Of a stretch of DNA of 64,000 nt, positions 1 to 8,766 are shown piece by piece. The translations under genes and the position numbers were made by a program. The stretch comes from Pseudoalteromonas umbrosa (GTDB lineage: Bacteria; Pseudomonadota; Gammaproteobacteria; Enterobacterales; Alteromonadaceae). Under the pieces are notes generated by a model. That model saw nothing but the letters and a program-made list of their open reading frames with translations. It had not been told where the DNA came from and searched no databases. Within the stretch, counting starts at the first letter, position 1. The number at the start of each line of letters is the position of its first letter. The stretch lies in the NCBI RefSeq assembly GCF_030125375.1, contig NZ_JASJUU010000008.1, forward strand, positions 183,384-247,383, written 5' to 3'.

Positions 1-100
1 ATTAAATAGTGAAGTCATGTCTATTGCACCAAGTATTTACGGCCTATTTATGTTCATCAGTGCAGGGCTTTATACCGCTTGGGCAATTAAAAAAGCATAA
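1..100 (+). CDS. C-terminal end of a membrane protein (truncated by window start)
   Basis: An open frame enters from the left edge (codons in phase from base 2) and ends at TAA 98-100. The roughly 32 visible residues end in a hydrophobic stretch (YGLFMFISAGLYTAWAI) followed by KKA, which fits the last membrane helix of an inner-membrane protein with a short cytoplasmic tail. Too little is present to name the family; a transporter is a guess. The start lies outside the window. Confidence 0.55.
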   Translation, partial: LNSEVMSIAPSIYGLFMFISAGLYTAWAIKKA

Positions 101-366
101 GGCTTGCTGTGTAACTGTAGAGAATAGTGTTGTTTGTTATCTAGTACTATTCTCCCCTTCCCTTATCAACAAAAAGCGCCCCTGAACACTATCTAAAATT
201 CGCATTTTGCATTACTAGATTGCAAACATCCAATTACCACACACAGCTAAACACCACCTAAAAATTATAAGCTACTGACATATATAAATGTTTTCAAAAC
301 GTCCATAATGGCATGAGTTTAGCTCACCTCTACATACGCTAGATATATCGACATGGGTGCATCACA

Positions 367-1233
367 ATGAAATTAGATAAGAGAGAGCTGTCTTTACAAA
401 CAATGTATTTAAAGCATGGATTGCTCCCTTTTCAAAACATATATACACAGCAAATAATTGATAAATGGAATGGGTTGTTAGATCCCATTTTTCATGACCG
501 TCAATCGCCGGAAACGAGTTATGTGTACTCAGATGAGCTTGTTGAGCTCGGCATTCTCGATGATGTGTTAAATAACAAACTGCTCAGCGCCATTACCGTA
601 TTGGACCCTTGCCCGATACTTTTTCAATGCCACTGCTTTGAGATAGATTGGAGTCAAACGAATAACCAAACGCATTATGACCTTTTAGAGGGGTGGCACA
701 AAGACCACCGTGATCCAAATATCAAATCTGTTTATGGCTGTCGACCATTCTCAATCTATATCTATCTCAATGATGTAAAACAAACCAATGATGGTGCTTT
801 TGAAATTATACCAGGATATGCAACAGGCCCACTTGAAAGCAATTTAAACTACTGTAATTTAAAGGGAAGAAAAGGCACCTGCTTTTTATGGAATCGAGAT
901 CTATACCACCGCCTACATGAAAAGAACTGTTCAACAAAACAACGTGTTTTAAAACTATCTGTGCAGACCAATGGCTGGGCACACTCAAAAGCACAACTAC
1001 AAGAGTTTCATCAAACTCGCGCTTTGTTAAACAATACCAACCCAACCCTCTCATATTTATTTGGCAGTCACTGTAATAACAATCTAGCAATCCAAACCAT
1101 CCCTTTTGCGCGAAAAGGTCAGCTACCTCAAATAAGGCCTATAGATTACTCAAGAAAAACACATATGCCTTGCAAAGCGTCTGTGATGTTTCGTCGCTTC
1201 AAAAGCAAAGTTGACCAAGCATTAGGATTTTAG
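367..1233 (+). CDS. Phytanoyl-CoA dioxygenase (PhyH)-like Fe(II)/2-oxoglutarate oxygenase
   Basis: A 288-residue soluble protein with no signal peptide. It shows the facial triad expected of Fe(II)/2-oxoglutarate dioxygenases: H111-x-D113 in the segment GWHKDHRDP, a distal His at 181 or 184 in LYHRLHEKN, and Arg193 just after, suited to binding 2-oxoglutarate. The strand between them (PFSIYIYLNDV...GAFEIIPG) is typical of the PhyH double-stranded beta-helix. The family hydroxylates small molecules such as acyl chains, amino acids or natural-product intermediates; the substrate here cannot be read from sequence. The gene stands alone, so context gives no pathway. Family confidence is moderate to good; function is open. 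Confidence 0.7.
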   Translation: MKLDKRELSLQTMYLKHGLLPFQNIYTQQIIDKWNGLLDPIFHDRQSPETSYVYSDELVELGILDDVLNNKLLSAITVLDPCPILFQCHCFEIDWSQTNNQTHYDLLEGWHKDHRDPNIKSVYGCRPFSIYIYLNDVKQTNDGAFEIIPGYATGPLESNLNYCNLKGRKGTCFLWNRDLYHRLHEKNCSTKQRVLKLSVQTNGWAHSKAQLQEFHQTRALLNNTNPTLSYLFGSHCNNNLAIQTIPFARKGQLPQIRPIDYSRKTHMPCKASVMFRRFKSKVDQALGF

Positions 1234-1338
1234 CCTCGAAAAAGAGGCTGATATTCAATATGTCATCAACATGGTGAAATTATAAATCCTACAACTAGAC
1301 AGCTAAGAGTAAATTCAGGTTGAGTGGGAAAATAGCGA

Positions 1339-1356
1339 CTATCATTGCAATGATAG
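1339..1356. repeat. Perfect 18-bp palindrome in intergenic region
   Basis: The sequence CTATCATTGCAATGATAG is identical to its reverse complement. It lies 106 bp downstream of the PhyH-like gene and 110 bp upstream of the small membrane-protein gene at 1467. With no loop and no following T run it resembles a dimeric-repressor operator more than a terminator. No regulator is suggested by the sequence alone. Confidence 0.4.
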
Positions 1357-1466
1357 CAGGATGTAACCAATCGATATGAAAAGACAGTCGATGGATCATG
1401 TGAGTATTTAGCTAAACCATTTTTACACATGCAGCTTTTCACTTGATCTTAGGCTAAGGAGACTCA

Positions 1467-1880
1467 ATGACAGTGCATAAATCCCAGCAACGCCACACTC
1501 ACGTCAAACAACTGCTTGGCAAGATGGACCCCGAAGTTGCCGCCAGCTTTACCTATAAACAGCGAAAAGCGCTGGATAAAGTCATCAATACGCGAGGTTG
1601 GAATAATCACCAGATTGACTTTAGGCCGACGCTCGCCTTTCCATTTTTACCATGGAGTTTTTATATCGTATTTCTTGGCGGTGTGAATAAGCGCAGCTTA
1701 AACTCAACGGAGCGCTTTACTGCTGCCATGGTGTTTGTAACTGCATTAACCATTGTTGGAATGATGGTCCTCGGGCTTGTTTTCGTTATCTTGTATTTAC
1801 TTAAATCTTGGCTGGGCATTGATCTTTTCCCTAATGAATCTTTGGGAATATGGGACCAATTTAAAGATTTATTTAAATAG
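1467..1880 (+). CDS. Small inner-membrane protein of unknown function
   Basis: A 137-residue protein with a basic, soluble N-terminus (about residues 1-55), a hydrophobic segment near 58-71 (AFPFLPWSFYIVFLGG) and a long helix near 85-113 (TAAMVFVTALTIVGMMVLGLVF). The ATG at 1467 has AAGGAG 8 bases upstream (1455-1460). No catalytic motif is recognisable. It lies 72 bp before an outer-membrane barrel gene on the same strand and could be co-transcribed with it. It does not match any family I recognise. Confidence 0.7.
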   Translation: MTVHKSQQRHTHVKQLLGKMDPEVAASFTYKQRKALDKVINTRGWNNHQIDFRPTLAFPFLPWSFYIVFLGGVNKRSLNSTERFTAAMVFVTALTIVGMMVLGLVFVILYLLKSWLGIDLFPNESLGIWDQFKDLFK

Positions 1881-1952
1881 CACAGCTTGATTTTTAACCT
1901 CAAACCCATTTTCAATCGTATAGCAGATGGAGCTAATAATGGAGCCCTAACC

Positions 1953-2597
1953 ATGAATATTAAATTACTCTCTTTTGGTTGCTGCTGTTTGACACTCTCT
2001 CCAATCTGCAGCGCAAAGCATGATTGGTTTGTCAGGCCTTACGTTGGGCTGAGTCAGATGTCAGATATAACACTCGTTGCACAAAATGTAGAAGGTCAGA
2101 CTGGCAGCAATGACATACAGCTTGATGGCGGGTTTGTATCAGGGCTTGGTGTCGGATATATCATACATAACAATTTGGCAATAGAAATGGCATGGGAGTA
2201 TCGAAGTAATGAATCAAATACCACATTGCCGTCGATTAATTCCGCCTATGAAGGCAACCTCGCTTCAAATTTATTTTTTCTAAACACTTACTATGTATTC
2301 AATACACCTAGCTCATGGCAGCCTTATATTGGCGCTGGGGTAAGCTGGGCACAAGAAGTAGACATTGATTTAGAAGAACAAGGGTCTGAGCGCTCCTATT
2401 CCAGTGATGGCGACACCGGATACCAAGTATTTGCAGGTATGTTGTTCAGAGTAGATGATACTTGGTCTTGGCAAGGCGAAGTCAGGTATGGGCAAATGAA
2501 AGATATAACGCTCAATGAAGAAAGCGGCACAGGTGAATTCAATAACCTTGATTACGATACACTAACGCTGCAACTGTCGGCCGTTTACCATTTTTGA
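1953..2597 (+). CDS. Outer-membrane beta-barrel protein (OmpA/OmpW-like small barrel)
   Basis: The start was set at ATG 1953 instead of the upstream 1887 codon because GGAG at 1941-1944 is correctly spaced and the reading then opens with a signal peptide (MNIKLLSFG...PICSA, cleavage before KHDW). The 214-residue product has alternating polar/hydrophobic strands, glycine-rich turns (GLGVGYIIHNNLAIEMAWEYR, YIGAGVSWA) and ends in YHF, the C-terminal aromatic signature recognised by the BAM complex. Length and pattern fit the 8-stranded outer-membrane barrel domain. Its cargo or ligand is unknown. Confidence 0.75.
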   Translation: MNIKLLSFGCCCLTLSPICSAKHDWFVRPYVGLSQMSDITLVAQNVEGQTGSNDIQLDGGFVSGLGVGYIIHNNLAIEMAWEYRSNESNTTLPSINSAYEGNLASNLFFLNTYYVFNTPSSWQPYIGAGVSWAQEVDIDLEEQGSERSYSSDGDTGYQVFAGMLFRVDDTWSWQGEVRYGQMKDITLNEESGTGEFNNLDYDTLTLQLSAVYHF

Positions 2598-2663
2598 TTA
2601 GGCGAAGCGTAAAATAATTCAGTGAGCAACAATTTAGCCGTCGCTCACTGACTATAAATACAA

Positions 2664-3995
2664 CTAGTCTCGCTCAAACACCAAGGGCATTGCGTTGTCT
2701 TTTACTTCAATGACCGCGCCATCTTTGTAAACACATTGACCATTAACAAACGTATAGCGAATTTTATGAGAGAATTGATGCCCAACAAATGGTGACCACT
2801 GGCAATGATACAACGTATTGTCATGACGTACCGTGTCTCCCGCTTTTGCACTCACCACCGCTAAGTCGGCAAAGTACCCTTCTCTGACAAAACCGCGTTG
2901 CTGCACTTTGTAGCGTTTAGCAGGGTTATGCGCGGTTTTCTCAACTACTTGAGTCAAGCTCATAGTGCCTCGCTTCACTTGATCAAATAAAGTCAGCAAC
3001 GCATGTTGTACTAAAGGAAGACCCGCAGGGGCTTGTGCGAAGGCTTGCTGTTTTTCATCCCAAGTATGTGGTGCATGATCTGTCGCTATGATATCTAAAC
3101 GGCCATCATTTAAAGCGTTTATCAAAGCAAGTCTGTCTGATTCCGCTTTAATAGCAGGATTACACTTGATCAAATTCCCCAACTTGCCGTAATCATCCTG
3201 ATTAAACCATAAATGATGCACACAGGCTTCTGCGGTAATTTGCTTGTTATCAATTGGTCCTGGTGTAAATAAATCCAGCTCTTTGGCAGTCGTCAAATGA
3301 AGAACATGTAGCTGAGTGCCATACTTCTTAGCAAGACTCACCGCATAAGAAGACGACTCGTAACATGCATTGGCATCACGAATAACAGGGTGGTCTTCAA
3401 TGGTCAACTCTCTGCCACCCAGCTTTGCCAAATTATCGCTGATCACATCACCCTTTTCACAGTGCGTAGCAATCAGTACAGGGCATTCTCTAAAAATCGC
3501 TTCAAGGGCACTTGGGTGCTCGACCAGCAGGTCACCTGTAGATGCCCCCATAAATACTTTCACACCACATATAAAACTTGGATCACAGGCTTTGATTTCA
3601 TCTAAATTGTCTGGTGTTGCACCTAGATAAAACGAATAATTTGCAACTGATGTTTCTGCGGCAATATGATGCTTTTGAACCACAGCCAGTTTATCCGTAG
3701 TTGCAGGGCTCACATTGGGCATTTCCATAAAGCTTGTAATGCCACCAGCCACTGCTGCGCGAGATTCAGTGCCTATGGTGCCCTTCCAAGCAAGACCTGG
3801 CTCTCTAAAATGCACTTGATCATCAATCATGCCCGGAATTAAAAAGTCTCCTTGCAAGTCGATAACTTGGTCCATATCCGTTGGTGTAATACTGCTGGCA
3901 ATTTTATCAATCCTTTGTCCGATAATTCGTACATCACAGTGCTCAACTTGACCTTCATTAATTAGCTGAGCATTTTTTAATAGAATATTCGACAT
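2664..3995 (-). CDS. Dihydroorotase-like amidohydrolase (class I type)
   Basis: A 443-residue amidohydrolase-superfamily enzyme matching class I dihydroorotases, which cyclise carbamoyl-aspartate to dihydroorotate in pyrimidine synthesis. Motifs in order: DDQVHFREPG near 58-67, K146 in GVKVFMG (the usual carboxylated metal-bridging Lys), H178 in ATHCEKG, H230 or H233 in LHVLHLT, CNPAIK near 278-283 and D306 in ATDHAPH. The canonical D-x-H-x-H metal motif has Gln60 in place of its first His; H62 is kept. A related cyclic amidase role (allantoinase or hydantoinase type) is less likely because REPG and the C-N-P-x-x-(K/R) motif are dihydroorotase-like. It is monocistronic, 66 bp past the zur stop codon, and may share its transcript. 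Confidence 0.85.
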   Translation of the reverse strand: MSNILLKNAQLINEGQVEHCDVRIIGQRIDKIASSITPTDMDQVIDLQGDFLIPGMIDDQVHFREPGLAWKGTIGTESRAAVAGGITSFMEMPNVSPATTDKLAVVQKHHIAAETSVANYSFYLGATPDNLDEIKACDPSFICGVKVFMGASTGDLLVEHPSALEAIFRECPVLIATHCEKGDVISDNLAKLGGRELTIEDHPVIRDANACYESSSYAVSLAKKYGTQLHVLHLTTAKELDLFTPGPIDNKQITAEACVHHLWFNQDDYGKLGNLIKCNPAIKAESDRLALINALNDGRLDIIATDHAPHTWDEKQQAFAQAPAGLPLVQHALLTLFDQVKRGTMSLTQVVEKTAHNPAKRYKVQQRGFVREGYFADLAVVSAKAGDTVRHDNTLYHCQWSPFVGHQFSHKIRYTFVNGQCVYKDGAVIEVKDNAMPLVFERD

Positions 3996-4061
3996 TTCTA
4001 TTTCACCTTAAGACACGCGTTAACAATAAAATTTTCCGTTGCCCTTATTAATAAAAGCAAT

Positions 4062-4550
4062 TTAGGCGTTCGATACAGCCTCTTCTTCCAGTGCCTGACA
4101 ATCTGTGCAAATACCTTGAAACTCAAACTGAGGTGAGTTTAATTGATAGCCATGAGATTGAATTTGCGCAGACAACTGCGCCATTAGCTCAGCAGGCATA
4201 TGCACTTCTTCTACTTTTTGACACAGGGAGCAAATTAAAAACTGAGTATGTGGGTGAGGTTTATGACAATCGATATGCGTACAGCAGATGTATTTGTTTA
4301 CGGTATCCAGCTTATGGACCAAATCAGCTGCAACTAACAGATCGAGGATGCGATAAATGGAGACAGCTGGCAAGGTAAGTCCCAGATTTTGCTTACAATA
4401 CTGAACCAATTCATAGGGTGATAGCGCTTTGCCCGCCATCTTTAAGCCCTTGAAAATAGCTATTCTTTTTTCAGTAGGCTTGATACCTGCGTAATTAAAA
4501 ATTTCTACAAACTCACTTTCTTGGTTATTTTTATTATTTTTTTGACTCAT
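4062..4550 (-). CDS. zur: Zinc uptake regulator Zur (Fur family)
   Basis: A 162-residue Fur-family repressor. The N-terminal winged helix (about 15-85) contains KPTEKRIAIFKGL and LPAVSIYRILDLL, the latter being the recognition helix. The C-terminal half carries metal ligands: C-C-T-H, then CHKPHPHTQFLIC-x-x-C-Q, and a final C-T-D-C pair. This His/Cys-rich arrangement is that of Zur rather than Fur or PerR. When zinc-loaded, Zur represses zinc uptake and zinc-sparing genes. A Zur-box-like dyad lies just upstream (4582-4598), suggesting autoregulation. Confidence 0.87.
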   Translation of the reverse strand: MSQKNNKNNQESEFVEIFNYAGIKPTEKRIAIFKGLKMAGKALSPYELVQYCKQNLGLTLPAVSIYRILDLLVAADLVHKLDTVNKYICCTHIDCHKPHPHTQFLICSLCQKVEEVHMPAELMAQLSAQIQSHGYQLNSPQFEFQGICTDCQALEEEAVSNA

Positions 4551-4581
4551 AAGACCCTATTTACTTGCCATCACACATTTA

Positions 4582-4598
4582 ATGTTACAGTATAACAT
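4582..4598. promoter_or_regulatory. Putative Zur operator between zur and the PhoX-like gene
   Basis: The dyad ATGTTACAGTATAACAT has arms ATGTTA/TAACAT around a 5-bp centre. The inner 13 bases differ at two positions from the gammaproteobacterial Zur core GTTATAWTATAAC. It ends 32 bp before the zur start codon and about 115 bp before the divergent PhoX-like gene at 4712, so it could control either or both. Confidence 0.6.
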
Positions 4599-4711
4599 AT
4601 CACAAAATACCTAAATGAATCACTTCTTTTCGTGCAATCCACCGTTATGCCACGAAAAAAACATAAAACACGGGTAAAATTATTACGTTAACGACTTTGG
4701 GAGTAGTAAGC

Positions 4712-6085
4712 ATGGTCACACGTAGACAATTCACTAAAGGAACAGTTGCACTTGCATTTGTCGGGTTAAACAGCAGTATCTTGGGTTGTGCGCAAAAACC
4801 TTCTATCACACCCACTCCAACAACCACAGGTTATGGCCCGCTCATCAAAGACCCCAAAGGCCTGTTGGACTTACCTGATGGGTTTAGCTACCAAATTATC
4901 TCTACATTGCATGACAAAATGGATGATGGGCTCAGTGTGCCAGACAATGCCGATGGCATGGGGTGTATCGGAATAGATGAAAAACGCGTCGCTTTAATCA
5001 GAAACCACGAACTGAGCCCAAAGCATTTAAAAAATGCGGCACCAGATATTGCCGCGCATCGCACCGATAACGCTTATGACCGATTAAATAAAGACATTGC
5101 ACTGCCCGGGGGCACCACAACCATGGTGTATAACCTTGAGACTCAGCGTATTGAACAGCAGTATTATAGCCTTGTTGGCACTATTAGAAATTGTGCTGGC
5201 GGGACAACCCCGTGGGGCACATGGCTCACCTGTGAAGAAACAGTTCAACTGGCTGGAGATGGACTGGAAAAAGATCATGGTTATATCTTTGAAGTACCAG
5301 CAAATCAACAAGGATTAACTCAACCAGTGCCGCTTGTGGACATGGGCCGCTTTAACCATGAGGCTGCCGCGGTAGACTCAAGAACAGGGATTGTTTATTT
5401 GACCGAAGACCGAGGTGATGGTCTCTTCTATCGCTTTATTCCTAAACAAAAAGGCCAATTGGCGTTAGGCGGTACTTTACAAGCCCTCGTGGTTAAAAAC
5501 ACCCAACAGCTCGATACCCGTAACTGGACACAAGCTAACATGCCTTTATCAACTTGGTTCGAGACTGAGTGGATCACCTTGGATAACCCGCAAAGCCCTG
5601 AAGATGACCTACGGCTACGCGGATATGACTTAGGTGCAGCTGTATTTGCACGGGGCGAAGGCATTCATTTTGGCGACAATGAGCTTTATTTTTGTTGCAC
5701 CAATGGCGGAGAAAAACAACTAGGGCAAATCATGCGTTATCAACCTTCAGCCTATGAAGGCACCGCACAAGAAGCCAAGCATCCGGGCCAAATTCAATTA
5801 TTTTTAGAAAGCAGTGATAAATCACTCTATGACTTTGGCGATAATCTTACGGTAACACCGCAAGGACACCTGCTCGTTTGCGAAGACCAATATACTTTAT
5901 TACCTGATAATCACTTGCGTGGTGTATCGCCCAAAGGCGAGGTATATCCATTTGCTAAGCTGCGCGCCAAAACTGAGCTTGCAGGCGCCTGCTTTTCTCC
6001 TGATGGGTCAACCTTATTTGTCAATATTTACTCACCCGCAAAGACATTGGCAATTCGAGGAGATTGGTCAAGCTATCAAGCTTAA
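4712..6085 (+). CDS. PhoX-family (DUF839) exported protein, predicted Tat lipoprotein
   Basis: The ATG at 4712 was chosen over an upstream TTG at 4697 because GGGAG (4699-4703) sits 8 bases before it. The 457-residue product opens with a twin-arginine motif (TRRQFTKG), a hydrophobic core and a lipobox-like LGC-A, so it is probably exported folded by Tat and lipidated. The mature part has PhoX hallmarks: RNHELSP, NCAGGTTPWGTWLTCEET, GRFNHEAAAVD, VYLTEDRGDGLFYRF and VCEDQYT. PhoX enzymes are Ca/Fe-dependent phosphatases that release phosphate from organic esters. Sequence alone does not prove phosphatase activity, since many DUF839 proteins are uncharacterised. Confidence 0.82.
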   Translation: MVTRRQFTKGTVALAFVGLNSSILGCAQKPSITPTPTTTGYGPLIKDPKGLLDLPDGFSYQIISTLHDKMDDGLSVPDNADGMGCIGIDEKRVALIRNHELSPKHLKNAAPDIAAHRTDNAYDRLNKDIALPGGTTTMVYNLETQRIEQQYYSLVGTIRNCAGGTTPWGTWLTCEETVQLAGDGLEKDHGYIFEVPANQQGLTQPVPLVDMGRFNHEAAAVDSRTGIVYLTEDRGDGLFYRFIPKQKGQLALGGTLQALVVKNTQQLDTRNWTQANMPLSTWFETEWITLDNPQSPEDDLRLRGYDLGAAVFARGEGIHFGDNELYFCCTNGGEKQLGQIMRYQPSAYEGTAQEAKHPGQIQLFLESSDKSLYDFGDNLTVTPQGHLLVCEDQYTLLPDNHLRGVSPKGEVYPFAKLRAKTELAGACFSPDGSTLFVNIYSPAKTLAIRGDWSSYQA

Positions 6086-6096
6086 TTTGAAGAAAA

Positions 6097-6145
6097 TTGC
6101 AGCCAGTTTTTTCTTCAGCAATTACTGGCTGCAAGCGTGATTTTT
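6097..6145 (+). terminator. Probable intrinsic terminator after the PhoX-like gene
   Basis: Perfect 11-bp arms TTGCAGCCAGT (6097-6107) and ACTGGCTGCAA (6124-6134) enclose a 16-base loop, followed by a short T run at 6141-6145. It starts 11 bp after the stop codon and separates this gene from the convergent PepSY-TM gene. Confidence 0.6.
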
Positions 6146-6173
6146 AAATTCAATTAGACTATTAAAGTAAAAA

Positions 6174-6692
6174 TCATGAGGCGACGCTTTGTCGCTTTCG
6201 GCGCTTTTTAAGATAAGGGAAAAAGAACAAAATCATACCTGTGATGGAAATAACTAAAGTCACAAAAGAAACAGGCAACATCAGCCATAAATTGGCGTTT
6301 TTCTCAAAGAAGGTGCCATCATGCAAGCTTTCTATTAGCTCAGAATTACGTTTTGCAATGTGTAAAATTTCACCTGTCTGATTATCTATTTGAATCTCAA
6401 TTTTATTATTACTGCGAATTTTAGTGATCCCTTTTGCAGGGCGCACATCTAAGCGATTCACATCATCCCAGCTATAAATTTGCGCGGATTCAACTGACTT
6501 TGCAATGTCTAAAATTTGCGTAAACGTCACTTCAGGCACCGTGCCTATTCCTTTTGATGAAGGCGGCTGGATAAAACTAAACTCTTTTCTAACTAGCAAT
6601 AAAATACCTGTTACGATGATCACAAGCAGGGGGATAGAAATAATAATACTCGCCCACTTATGGATACTTCTATTATTTTTATTAAAACTCAT
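6174..6692 (-). CDS. PepSY-associated transmembrane protein
   Basis: A 172-residue protein with an N-terminal helix (about 12-33, WASIIISIPLLVIIVTGILLLV), a periplasmic PepSY-like region (about 50-120, with IEIQIDNQTGEILHIAKR) and a C-terminal helix (about 137-160) followed by a basic tail. The I-H-K-W near the first helix is typical of PepSY-TM proteins, many of which accompany TonB receptors and may help reduce or move iron/siderophore in the inner membrane. It starts 8 bp after the TonB-receptor stop with AGGAAG in front, so the two form one operon. The biochemical role is inferred from context only. Confidence 0.78.
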   Translation of the reverse strand: MSFNKNNRSIHKWASIIISIPLLVIIVTGILLLVRKEFSFIQPPSSKGIGTVPEVTFTQILDIAKSVESAQIYSWDDVNRLDVRPAKGITKIRSNNKIEIQIDNQTGEILHIAKRNSELIESLHDGTFFEKNANLWLMLPVSFVTLVISITGMILFFFPYLKKRRKRQSVAS

Positions 6693-6700
6693 TGCTTCCT

Positions 6701-8572
6701 TTAAAATTGTATACTTGTTGATAATTTAACGCTGCGCTCAGGCTGTAAAGCGGCATCTTCGTCTAAACTGCCATAGTAGGTTTCGTCAGTGAGGTTATTA
6801 ATCGCAACGGACACAGTTTGCCTCTCCGTTAATTGATGCTCAACTGACATATCCCACACAGTAAAAGCGTCCCGCTGTGTTTCAGAACCACCCACTTCAT
6901 CGGCATCAAAAGTATGCCGGTAAACGTTTGACAGCGACCAATCGTCGAAATGCACTAACATGGTCCAGCTCAGTTTACGTGGGTGTAAATCATCTAGCCT
7001 TTGCTGGTGGTTGTCCTCGCCGGACTGCTGCTGGTAACTCACTATGTGCTCAAAATGTTCACTGGCGTACCACCTGAGTTCCGCTTCAAAGCCATTAATT
7101 TGGGCATGGCTCAAGTTTTGATAAGTCAGATAACCTGACTCTGCCTCATAACGGTCAATGTAATTATCTAAGTCATAATGATAAATAGCACCATACACGC
7201 TCACCTCGTCAGACACGTGCCAGTTCAAAGATAACTGACTGCCAACACTGGTTTCAGGGTCTAATGCTTGATTACCCACAATAAGCCCTCTTGGCGTTTG
7301 GCCATAAAACAAACGCTCAGAAAGAGTTGGGTATCGAAAGCCAGTGCCAATATCGAACCCAAGATCGACAGTATCCGAAAGTTTTAACATAGCGGCAAAA
7401 GAAGTATTTAAGCGACCGTCAGTGGCATCTTCAGATTGCTCACTTTGCTGCTTAAGCCAGTCATATCTCAGCCCCAAATCAAAATCCATGCGTCCCCATT
7501 GCCAATGGGTTTTGCCATACAAAGCGAGATTGTCTTCATCGGCACTCATCTCATTACCAAGTGGGCTAAGTGCAAACTCATCCACCACTAAATAATCGCT
7601 GGTAATTTTCACACCTTTACGTGATAGCCAATCTATCCCCCAATGGCTCTCATGGCCCATCAAGTCAATATGCTGTAGCCATTGACCTCCCAGAGTATGT
7701 CCCTGGTATTGACTCAACCCGCCATAACGCTCAAACCTCACTGTCCTGCTATCCCAGTTTTGATAGTGATGATAAAACTTCGCCATCCAGTTTTCGTCAC
7801 CGTTTAACTGAACCTGCGCCAATGAATGTAGCTCTTCAGGATAGTCACTTAGCTGCTGAGTAGGATATTTGACATTACTTTTACCAATGCGTTCACCATA
7901 ACTGGGTAGCCAAGAGTAAGTGGCTGTAAAGCCTTGGTGTTGCACTTTATACCTCACAAGAGCTGACGCACGCTCAAATTGCGTGCTTAGCTCATCCCCA
8001 CTGGGGGCAGTGTCATTATTGGCGTGCTGATAGGCAAAAGCTGAGGTAAACTCATTCTTTTGATGTTTAAAGGAGAAATTTACGCCTTGATTACTGCTTT
8101 GCACCGAACCTGCAACTTGCGTCTTGTCTGACATCTCAGAGCTTAGACTGACCACACCACCCATTGCTTGTGAGCCATAAAGTGCTGAGCTTGGACCTTT
8201 AATCACATGGCCTAAGTTAAGCAAAGACGGGGCAATGAATGATGCTGAGTTACCAGCTCGCCGATCTGTAATAATGGGAATGCCATCAATTTCAGTCCGT
8301 ATTCTACCACGGCTAAAACCACGAATAGCATAGCTTTGAAATTGACCTCCTTGACCATTCAAGCTAACACCTGATAAAGAGGTCAGTTGATCAGCAATGG
8401 TTCGATTCAAAGAAAAGGTAAAGCGCTCATCCAAATAAGCTGAGGTGTGATTAGCAGATGCAATCGTCAGCGATTCTTTTGGCGCAAGCACCTCAATCAC
8501 TTCAAGCTGTTCACCATGTGCGCTCACCACGAATGGGGCGCAGGCACACAAAAAAGAAAATATCGTTTTCAT
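6701..8572 (-). CDS. TonB-dependent outer-membrane receptor
   Basis: The start was placed at ATG 8572, giving a signal peptide (MKTIFSFLCACAPFVVSAHG); the longer reading would need TTG at 8590. The 623-residue product has a TonB-box-like segment (EVIEVLAP), a plug domain (about 35-150, with LNRTIADQLTSLSGVSL, RIRTEIDGIPI and VIKGPSSALYGSQAMGGVVSL) and a 22-strand-type barrel ending in the aromatic terminus STSIQF. The NLTDETYYGSLD segment is typical of iron/haem/siderophore receptors. The ligand cannot be read from sequence; the co-transcribed PepSY-TM gene favours a ferric siderophore. No convincing Zur or Fur box was found in front of it. Confidence 0.87.
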   Translation of the reverse strand: MKTIFSFLCACAPFVVSAHGEQLEVIEVLAPKESLTIASANHTSAYLDERFTFSLNRTIADQLTSLSGVSLNGQGGQFQSYAIRGFSRGRIRTEIDGIPIITDRRAGNSASFIAPSLLNLGHVIKGPSSALYGSQAMGGVVSLSSEMSDKTQVAGSVQSSNQGVNFSFKHQKNEFTSAFAYQHANNDTAPSGDELSTQFERASALVRYKVQHQGFTATYSWLPSYGERIGKSNVKYPTQQLSDYPEELHSLAQVQLNGDENWMAKFYHHYQNWDSRTVRFERYGGLSQYQGHTLGGQWLQHIDLMGHESHWGIDWLSRKGVKITSDYLVVDEFALSPLGNEMSADEDNLALYGKTHWQWGRMDFDLGLRYDWLKQQSEQSEDATDGRLNTSFAAMLKLSDTVDLGFDIGTGFRYPTLSERLFYGQTPRGLIVGNQALDPETSVGSQLSLNWHVSDEVSVYGAIYHYDLDNYIDRYEAESGYLTYQNLSHAQINGFEAELRWYASEHFEHIVSYQQQSGEDNHQQRLDDLHPRKLSWTMLVHFDDWSLSNVYRHTFDADEVGGSETQRDAFTVWDMSVEHQLTERQTVSVAINNLTDETYYGSLDEDAALQPERSVKLSTSIQF

Positions 8573-8766
8573 CGTTAATAAACTACTCAATTAACTTGTT
8601 ATGTGGTCTTGTCGTTATCTCATCAGGACATCTTCATTGTTAACTGTTAAAAAAGCTAAGAGTGGTCGTCCTAGAAGTTCACGCAGCGAATGTCGCCAAC
8701 GTGAAGCTTAGCATTTGCATTCAAAATAGCGCCGCTAAGATATGCGACGCCATAATTTGAATAAAG

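Noticed and set aside
806..1090. 94-residue minus-strand frame over the PhyH-like gene
   Set aside because: Antisense shadow of a gene with recognisable catalytic residues; no ribosome site or family pattern.
8573..8766. Zur or Fur box before the TonB-receptor gene
   Set aside because: No dyad with acceptable match; the short TTCACG/CGTGAA stem is too weak to interpret.
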